Assembly: GCA_011800805.1 (NCBI GenBank)
Contig: MPNW01000012.1
Location: 270,233-334,232, forward strand
Direction: 5' to 3'
From: Hirudo medicinalis
Taxonomy: Eukaryota > Annelida > Clitellata > Hirudinida > Hirudinidae
DNA length: 64,000 nucleotides
Below the pieces are notes generated by a model. It was not told the DNA's origin. It made no database searches and saw nothing but the letters and a program-made list of their open reading frames with translations. The number at the start of each line of letters is the position of its first letter. Position 1 is the first letter of the stretch. The position numbers and the translations under genes were made by a program. Of the stretch, positions 56,675-64,000 are shown in pieces.

Positions 56675-59600
56675 ATGGATAATGGCAAAAGGGAGTTTAC
56701 CTCTCTAACTTTGGTAGAAGAGGATTTGTTTGAGACTGGAGAATCAACAGATGGGGAGAGTGAGGACCTTGATGAACTCATATTTAAAGCAGGTGAAAGA
56801 TATTTATCATGTTAATTGTTACAATGTTTTTTCAAATTCTGGCTAGTTTTGATTATCAATTAAATACGATGTAATTAATGATTAACAATTCAACATCTCT
56901 AACTGATTTTTATTTTTGTTTTGGTAGATTGTTGATGTCATCATATTTTTGCCATGTTTTTATTTTTATATTTGCTCTATTAGATTAAAGAGAAAGTTGA
57001 TAATATTGTTACATTAAAGATGATAATAAATTTTGTCACGAATGACGTGACATCACGTTTCATTGGACCATCAATCCTCTATTGTGACAGACGCCCAATT
57101 CATTTTTAAGTTGTTACTTTATAGAGAACTCTCAGCATTTGTGGCTTAATTGTTCTTCTGAAGAACACACAACCGATGTTGGCTTACTCCAAGAAAGATT
57201 GCGACAGGTAATTACTCGACATTTTCATCTATAACCTTGTTTGAGCTTTAAGTTGGTTTTAAATTGCCTATAAAAATTTCCATTGGGTTAGGAAGGTTAT
57301 GCAGAAAATAATAAAACCAATTTTTTTATGAGGGAAGGATGTATAGAGATTCAACATGTTTCTTACAAGGAAACTAAAATTTAACTTGAATCTGGGTTGT
57401 AAGTCACGCAAGCAACATTCTTTCATTGCTTCTCAACTTCATGGGGTGTCCCCCCTAATAAATTATTTGCCTACGTGATGGTCTTCATTGAATGCTCAGT
57501 GAGGGTCCTCATTGATGACAAAGGAACTGACTATGAATGTCTCACAATCTTCATGTTATTGAGGGAAACAAGGACTTTTTTCACTTAACAAGTTATCGTA
57601 TAATTTTTTAACAAAATTCATTGCAGTCTAAATAAGCCCTCCAATACTTTACAAGTTGACTTTTGGTTGAGCGGCACTTGTTCTTCATTTGTTCGTCGAC
57701 GCTTTAATCAGCCCCCACAATGTGTGGCATAATTTAGTGTCAATTCATGATTTTTATGCAGTTAAATGTTTATCAAACTTGTCGTAACAATGTTAATATT
57801 ACACTGTGAATGTAAGATTTAATAAATTATTTAAACAGAAACATATAAATAATATTCAAATCAAAGTTATTCTTAGTTGAGGCTTAGTGAGGAATTTGCA
57901 GAATAAATTAATTTTACGAAAAGCTGTTGAGATCAAATTGAAGATTTCCTTGAGTTGAAGATTCACATAACACAATAAAACCATTGTAAGAGGATTTTGG
58001 TATTTTTTGAGCTTTTTTTGTCTTCCAATCTAAAGACACTCTTGAAAGTGGTTCTTGACACGAAAATTGTGGCGTGTTTTGTTTGGATCGGATGTTGATA
58101 AATAAATACACTATTAATGCGACAAAGTGTTGCATTGGAATTCAATTGAATTGGCGAATGAATGATAAGACAAATTATGCTTGCACAAGTGTCAATGTGT
58201 CTTGAACAAATTCAATCAAAAAGCCCTGCAAGCACAAGCTTCTCGGGCAGCAGCAGTGAATTATGAACAAATCTTGTATTTATTTTTGTGACAAGTGCTT
58301 CCTAATTAATTCCTCTTTGAGCCTCATTTTAGCTAATTTATGGAATGTAATTGCCAACTTATTGTATTATTCATGAATTTACTGCTTTGGCTTCAACTGT
58401 TGACTTCGAAGGCTGCTGGTCGAAGGACATGATGAAAGTTTATTCAATTGGATGTTGTCAAACTTATTATGGGTTTTAGCTGAGGTCTACTTTGTCTACA
58501 TCACTGCGTGAGGCCTCATGTAATCAATATCTATTATATACTTTATTAATTTTTGCATAATTTAAAGTTCAAATAAGTTATGGATATTAATAATTATGAA
58601 TATCAGATTATGCATCTTTTAAAACATTATTGTTGTGGCTCACATTCTTTACTTGAATTTATTGTATTTAGCTTACTATATAAAATTATTTATTAGCATA
58701 TCTAATGTAGTTAATATGTTATATATATTATAATGTACTAAATATTAATATGTTATATATAGTTATATAAAAGAGCATACACACATTGTTTTTATCTACT
58801 CCAGCAAAGGAGTTCAATGCATCTCTTCTGGTTGGTTAGAATGTTGTGCATTTTCTTTCTGACAAGCCTTTTCTCTTTATTTAAAACCTGATTTTGATGA
58901 ACCCAATGAATTTAAATTATTTCTTATTCTTGGTGACTAAGGCACATCCTAATGCTCCACATTTTACAATTAATTTTTAAAATGTGTTTTTAGTTGTAAA
59001 AGTCTAAACTGGTCTGCTGTCCTTATCTCTTGTTTGTTTTCCTACTTTTGGGAGACTTATATCACAACTTTCATTAACTTATCATCAGATTTCAAGGGTT
59101 CTTTAACCTTGGCCTTCTTAGCATGTTTCTTTGTCAGGTTTTTGTTGTCTGACTTCATAATTTGCATTTCATACTTTCAGAAAAATCAAAATCCTTTTCT
59201 GGAATTACTTTGCTTTTCAAGGTCTTAGGGAATAGGTTGATGACTAGATTATTCTTATTTTTACCTAAGACAACTTTGTATTTCCACAGAAAGATGAAGG
59301 ACTGAATTTGACAGCAAAAATTGGGAAGAAGCTTTTGATAAATACAAACCGGCTAACAAATCAGAATCAGGAATTGAAAGCCCAGGTTTTGGACTTGAAG
59401 GAGGAGGTTTTGTAATTTGAAATCATAATTTTATCTGTTCTTAATAAGAACTTCTGTTTTTTGCTTTATAGCTCACCCAGCTTAGGTACCTTCAAAGTTC
59501 CAGGGTCAAATCATTCCAGTATTTTGAAGCAAGTGATGACGATGAAGATGAGGGTACATGTTGCAGAAATCATAGGTCTGAACTTTCTCTTTTCTTTGGG

Positions 59601-61628
59601 TTTGCAAGTATTATGCTAAATTTTTCTTTTGCAGCCTTTCACCTCACAGCAATGCAAGCAACAACAGTCATGTTTCTCTGTCAGTTTCTCCTGAGGAAAC
59701 CTTCTCACTGAAAAGACAAATAGAGCAACTGCAACTGAACAACCTCTCGCTCAGGGACGAACTCAAGGCTTTGCAACAAGAAGCTCTTGACGAGGTGGAC
59801 CAATTGAAGGAGCATTACAATAATGAGTTTCTGAACACCAAGAAGTTGATAGGAAATTTGGAGAAGAAGATCGAAACGGGGGAAAATAGGTTCTCAAAGT
59901 TTGAATATGAAACAAAGGTCTGGAAGGACTCTGTTGAAGCTTTGGCTACAAGATGTAATTTGGTGGGTTAATGAAGGATTAAATAGGTAGTGGCAATTTA
60001 AAGTGGGACTCAGTGCAAATGAATTTTTCAGCATGAATGTGAAATTGATGAGCTGCAGAGTGAGATTTCGAAAATTAAGTTGGACCAGAAAGAGGAGAAG
60101 AAAGCTGTTAGTGAGAATTAAAATTTTAATCTTTTTTGTTAATTCTGATTATTTGTTCAATTATTGTTTCATTTAACAAATTATTAGATGCGGCAACTAG
60201 TGAGAGAGAATGAAGAGTTAAAGGAGTTAGTGGCAGATTTAAAGGGGAGGGTGCATCAGATGGAGCAGAATAACCAGCCAAAAGTACTGAGGCATGTCAC
60301 AGATTCAAGTTCTCCTTATGTGGATTCAAAGTCTTTCACACAAGAACTTGAACTTGACAGAATTGAAGACAGCAAGGAAAACAGGTTTTCTTCAATATCT
60401 TCCATTGTCTTCTATCTCTTATATTGTTTAATTATTTTGTTGCCTGCAGGATTGTCAAAGCAAGTCCAACTCCAACTGCATTGCCTCACTTCATTGGTCA
60501 TTTAGTTTATCAGCCTGAGAGCTTTTTCGCAAGGATGAGGTTTGTGATTCCTTTTAGTTGTCGAAAAAAAATATTCAATATCTTGTAAGATCTTAGCTAT
60601 GCAATGAAAGATGAAACAATGCTGCAGGGAGATGTTTAGGAGGAATGTTGCCTCAAAATTAGGTCAGCCTGGCAGGCCAGGTTCTGGTGATCTCGAACTT
60701 GCTGTGTCTGGTTTCTCTCTTACCGGTCCTCTCTTCAATCCTGGGGATCCTTTCTTGGCTACAAAATCAAGTGTTTCTTGGTAACATTCCATTTCTTTTA
60801 ACTAACATGTGTTTTTTTCGATTGCCTAATTCAAGAACTCATTTGTTTTCCTCTAAGGTTTGGATATCAAATGCAGTTATTGGAAGCACTTCTTGGTGCT
60901 GAGAAGCATTACTCTAAAGTGAAGGGCAGCCTTGGTGAGCAGCATAAAAAACAAGTCATTGGTAGGAACGATGGAATGATTCTTGCCAAAATAAATCAAT
61001 CCCCTTCAAATTTTTGCACTGGCAAAGGCCTTGGTGAGCCCGACAATGTGATTTGTCATTGATGGTTCTTTGATGCTTAATTGCTTATATTATCATTTGT
61101 TTTTATGCAGACTTGCAGCACTCCAAATTCCTGAAGAATTGGTGTAACTTAGGAACTCCTGACCTCACAACAATTTTTAGGAAACAGTCAGGTGTCTGGA
61201 TAAAAGGTTCGGCCATTGGTGAAGTTTTTATAGAAGAAAACTTTGCCAGCATAGGACTTGAAGCTGAAGAGGATGATGCTGTACAAACAACCTGCATTTC
61301 TTCTGGCACAAACCACACTAATACAGGCAAATGTACCAATAGTGAACAGGTCTTGCCAAAATCAAAAATCTGCTTTGAAGTCAAAGCCTACATTAGTGCC
61401 CATAAAAGTCTCGAAGACATTGCCAAGTGCTCTTACGAGGGAATACTTCCTCCATTTAAAAGCATATCTTTAAACGACATGTCGCTAAGACTAAATCGCA
61501 AGCATGGCAAAACTCCTCTGGGTCTCGATTGCTTGTGTAAAAATGCTTCAAGACACTTTGGAGAGTTTGAGTTTGGTGATGACTTGTTTTCTTCCATGAA
61601 AATTGTCAGATCTTCCAGTAGTGATTGA
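56675..61628 (+). CDS. Coiled-coil motor-adaptor-like protein (TRAK/HAP1/BICDR type)
   Basis: Eleven exons (56675-56792, 57125-57207, 59290-59406, 59472-59575, 59635-59962, 60032-60106, 60188-60384, 60450-60539, 60628-60780, 60858-61033, 61111-61628), 652 residues. After an acidic start, residues 68-84 (KDEGLNLTAKIGKKLL) resemble the dynein-binding CC1-box stretch of TRAK, HAP1 and BICD-related adaptors (ELAARIGQSLL). Coiled coil extends to about residue 330 (LTNQNQELKAQVLDLKEE, QIEQLQLNNLSLRDELKALQ, MRQLVRENEELKELVADLK). PGRPGSGDLELAVSGFSL near 390 resembles PGTPGSHDLETALRRLSL of TRAK1. Such proteins link mitochondria or vesicles to kinesin and dynein. The C-terminal 170 residues (from LQHSKFLKNWCNLG) are not recognised. 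Placement within the superfamily is inference. Confidence 0.7.
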
Positions 61629-62494
61629 ATTTTCAACCTCTGCAGATTGCTTTAATTTTTATGCACTTTCAGTACTGAAAGTTTCATTAATTTCTTGAAT
61701 TGTGCATCATGAGTTTTTCAATATTATGATTTAGTGATGTGAAAATTTAAGATCCAATTAAACATGAATTTTTACATTTATGATTGGATATTACCTTTGT
61801 ATCAAGATAGTAGTTTCTAATGTTGAGAGTGATGGATAGCATGAATGAGTACAAATGTCTGTTGCGCTCTTTGTGTTTTGTGTGTCAGCAATGTGCCTTT
61901 GTTTCCTCATTACTACAGACAGTGTTGCATAAACATTTTTGTTTACAAACATCTATGATGTCAGAAGTTTCATTTAAACACTAACTTGAGTTTTTCAAGT
62001 TTTATTTCTACCATCCCTGGATTCCATCACAAATTATAGTTGAAATGGGATCAAGTTTGTCTTAGCTTGCTAGAAGTTGGCCAAATGATTTGTTTTACTG
62101 AGAAATTTAGCATCAGATGCACCTTAGATTTCTAGTACTCATTGTATTTTGTTGTTGCTGAAGAACTAGATTGATAATCTGAAGCAGTTTTGTATATTTC
62201 AATCCCAATCATTTTCAACAAGATATGTTTAACAAACCATGGCCAGGTGCCACCGTTTGGTTATTAATTCACCGAGTACGCGGTCACAAGATTCATGCAT
62301 TACTTTCAGAAGAAACTTCACAACCACAAATGGTAAAATTAAACAAAATGGGTACTAATGCAAGACTAATGGACACCAGAAATTGCACACCTCAAAATTT
62401 TAATGTGAGCAAATGCATCGTAATGACTAGGCAGAATTTACAAAAGTTCTGACCACATCACATGATGCTAAAAAATATCAGATGCAAGAAAATA
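61629..62494. other. Convergent spacer
   Basis: 3' UTRs of the TRAK-like gene and of the minus-strand gene ending at 62495. The plus-strand open frame at 62225-62452 has no supporting feature. No repeat recognised. Confidence 0.5.
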
Positions 62495-63840
62495 TCACAT
62501 ATTTTGATATACGATGCTAAAAATCTTGGACTGGACTTTGACCACAGGTTTACCCTCAGATTCAGATTGAAGAATTTCTTCTTGGGACACCTGGAATGTT
62601 TTAAGAGTAATTAGCATAGGCAACAGTTTGTAAGATAACATTGCACTGTTTTCATAGATAGATAGTTTTCATAGTTGCCTCAGCCGAGTGTATAATGAAA
62701 CAAATCTGAACCTTCTTAATTATTGGCTTTACAGTTGAGGGCTTCGGATCGTTGTTCTCCACGCTGTCTGTATCATACTGGTTAAGCTTTTCATTCCATC
62801 TCAACCTTGAAGGTTCTCTTGATTTAACTGAAAGTGATTCAGTGTAAGTAATTACATTAGGTTGAATTTGGGGGAAACATTAACTTCTAACCATGATCGG
62901 GCTTAATTTTTGACTTTGTTAATGGAACTCTTTGTATCTTCACAGCTCGTATACTGTTTGATTTGGTGTTGATTACTGTCTGCAGTGCCACATCACTGGA
63001 CTGCATCATGAAAATATACAAGAATTCATAAAAACAAAAGAAACAAGTATTGCATAAATGTCAACTCACCAAGATCTCTGTGACAGTGTCTGTTGGTGAG
63101 GTGCAATCAAGCAACCCCTTGGGTGAAATGTCATCAGGTGTTGTTATCTTTTTGATAGGAGTGCTGCATTCATCTTCAGACACAATGCCTGACCTTTTTT
63201 GAGACTGCACTATCTGTAGATGAACAATGATGTCTTATCAATTGCAAACCAAATGCATAAAAGTTGGGAAACATTATTTAAGTGATTTATTTGACGCAAA
63301 TCACCATTTTTGGTCGCCAAAAGCTGATTTTATTTAATTGGAATAAATTACCTTTAATGCCTTGATGACATCTTCAGTGCAGTATGAAGTCACAGATGGC
63401 TTTCCTCTAAACGATTTAATACTTTCAAAAGTGCGTTTTTCGGGGGTTACAGTAGATGATGCTTGAGGTTTGTCCAGAACTTTTACCTTTGGGAACCTTC
63501 TTGCGATGTTCAGCGTCTTCCTGAGCTTCCCATATCTTGGGCATAATATATTGCTTTCTTGAAGGCAAGTCCTGCGTTTAATATTTGGTGGAAGCGAAGG
63601 AATCAAATAGCCAGGAAAGGATTGCCTTCGTTTTGAGATTTCATTCAAGGAGGCCAAACGTTTATCGTCATTTATATATATCGCAAGTTCAAAGCTGCGC
63701 CTCCTATCTTCATCCGACCTTGTGCTAGCAGATTTTGTTTCTTCAGACCCATCATTTTTTTCGGCACATTTACCGACTAACTCATTTATAGTTGACGTTA
63801 AGGAACTCATGTCAAAGTTATTTTCCTCTTGTAAAGCCAT
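62495..63840 (-). CDS. Unrecognised 296-residue protein
   Basis: Five exons on minus (63840-63352, 63213-63070, 63000-62955, 62827-62712, 62590-62495), phases consistent, GT-AG junctions throughout. It starts MALQEENNFDMSSLTSTINE. The N-terminal half is basic and Ser-rich (RRRSFELAIYINDDKRL, ISKRRQSFPGYLIPSLPP), with TPEKRTFESIKSF further on. The second half has several Thr-Pro and Ser-Pro sites (STPIKKITTPDDISP) and ends VKVQSKIFSIVYQNM. The pattern suggests a disordered, possibly cell-cycle-phosphorylated nuclear protein, but that is inference and I recognise no family. It is convergent with the TRAK-like gene. The promoter must lie at 63841-64000 or beyond the window. Confidence 0.6.
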
Positions 63841-64000
63841 TGCAAATGTAAATAGATTTTGTCCGAAACATACAACTAAAGTTGTAGCGAACGAAATTTA
63901 GTCAGACGTGAATAATCGAAAGAAACTCCAACATTTAAAGGCTTCCATTTTAAAAATACCGCAACTCGCAAAGCTTTTGATGAAAAGAAAATTTATAAAA

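Overview
This is a stretch of an AT-rich metazoan nuclear genome. The genes are interrupted by many short spliceosomal introns, the proteins are animal-specific (an OVO/OVOL zinc-finger factor, a claudin/PMP22-like four-pass protein, a death-effector domain, tandem tyrosine-kinase domains), and the spacers hold tRNA-derived SINEs, Tc1, pogo and CR1-like relics and a short LTR element. I cannot name the species; an invertebrate is most likely. Gene models below were spliced by eye. For each multi-exon model I checked that intron phases and reading frame agree across every junction. One first-exon donor (DCUN1D3) is left open.

Layout, left to right: an 11-bp minisatellite (249-486); a claudin-like gene (1140-2117, +); syntaxin-6 (5819-8203, +); three unrecognised minus-strand genes (9621-10022, 10375-11610 with a possible mitochondrial presequence, and 11667-12233 with a myristoylation-type start); a long gene-free stretch; DCUN1D3 (17631-21145, +), carrying a dead Tc1 copy in an intron; a nest of LINE and pogo fragments; ARL6IP1 (23377-24619, +); and, convergent with it, PDPK1 (25634-29173, -), complete from kinase to PH domain. 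Next comes a Tc1 element (32037-33360). It is followed by an 11-exon minus-strand gene (33807-39688) that encodes a death-effector domain, a pseudokinase and an active-looking tyrosine kinase. An LTR retroelement with very short LTRs sits in one of its introns. Then an OVOL gene (42919-44389, -), a 17-exon DENND1/connecdenn gene (46533-54964, +), a coiled-coil TRAK/HAP1/BICDR-like adaptor gene (56675-61628, +) and an unrecognised 5-exon gene (62495-63840, -).

The genes do not form a pathway or operon. Several act in membrane traffic (syntaxin-6, DENND1, ARL6IP1, the TRAK-like adaptor) and two in kinase signalling (PDPK1 and the DED-kinase), but I see no sequence evidence that the grouping is functional. 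The most notable item is the DED-pseudokinase-tyrosine kinase gene, whose domain combination I do not recognise from any named family. Two of the three single N characters in the window lie between exact duplicates of 126 and 84 bp, which looks like an assembly artefact and breaks the Tc1 reading frame.
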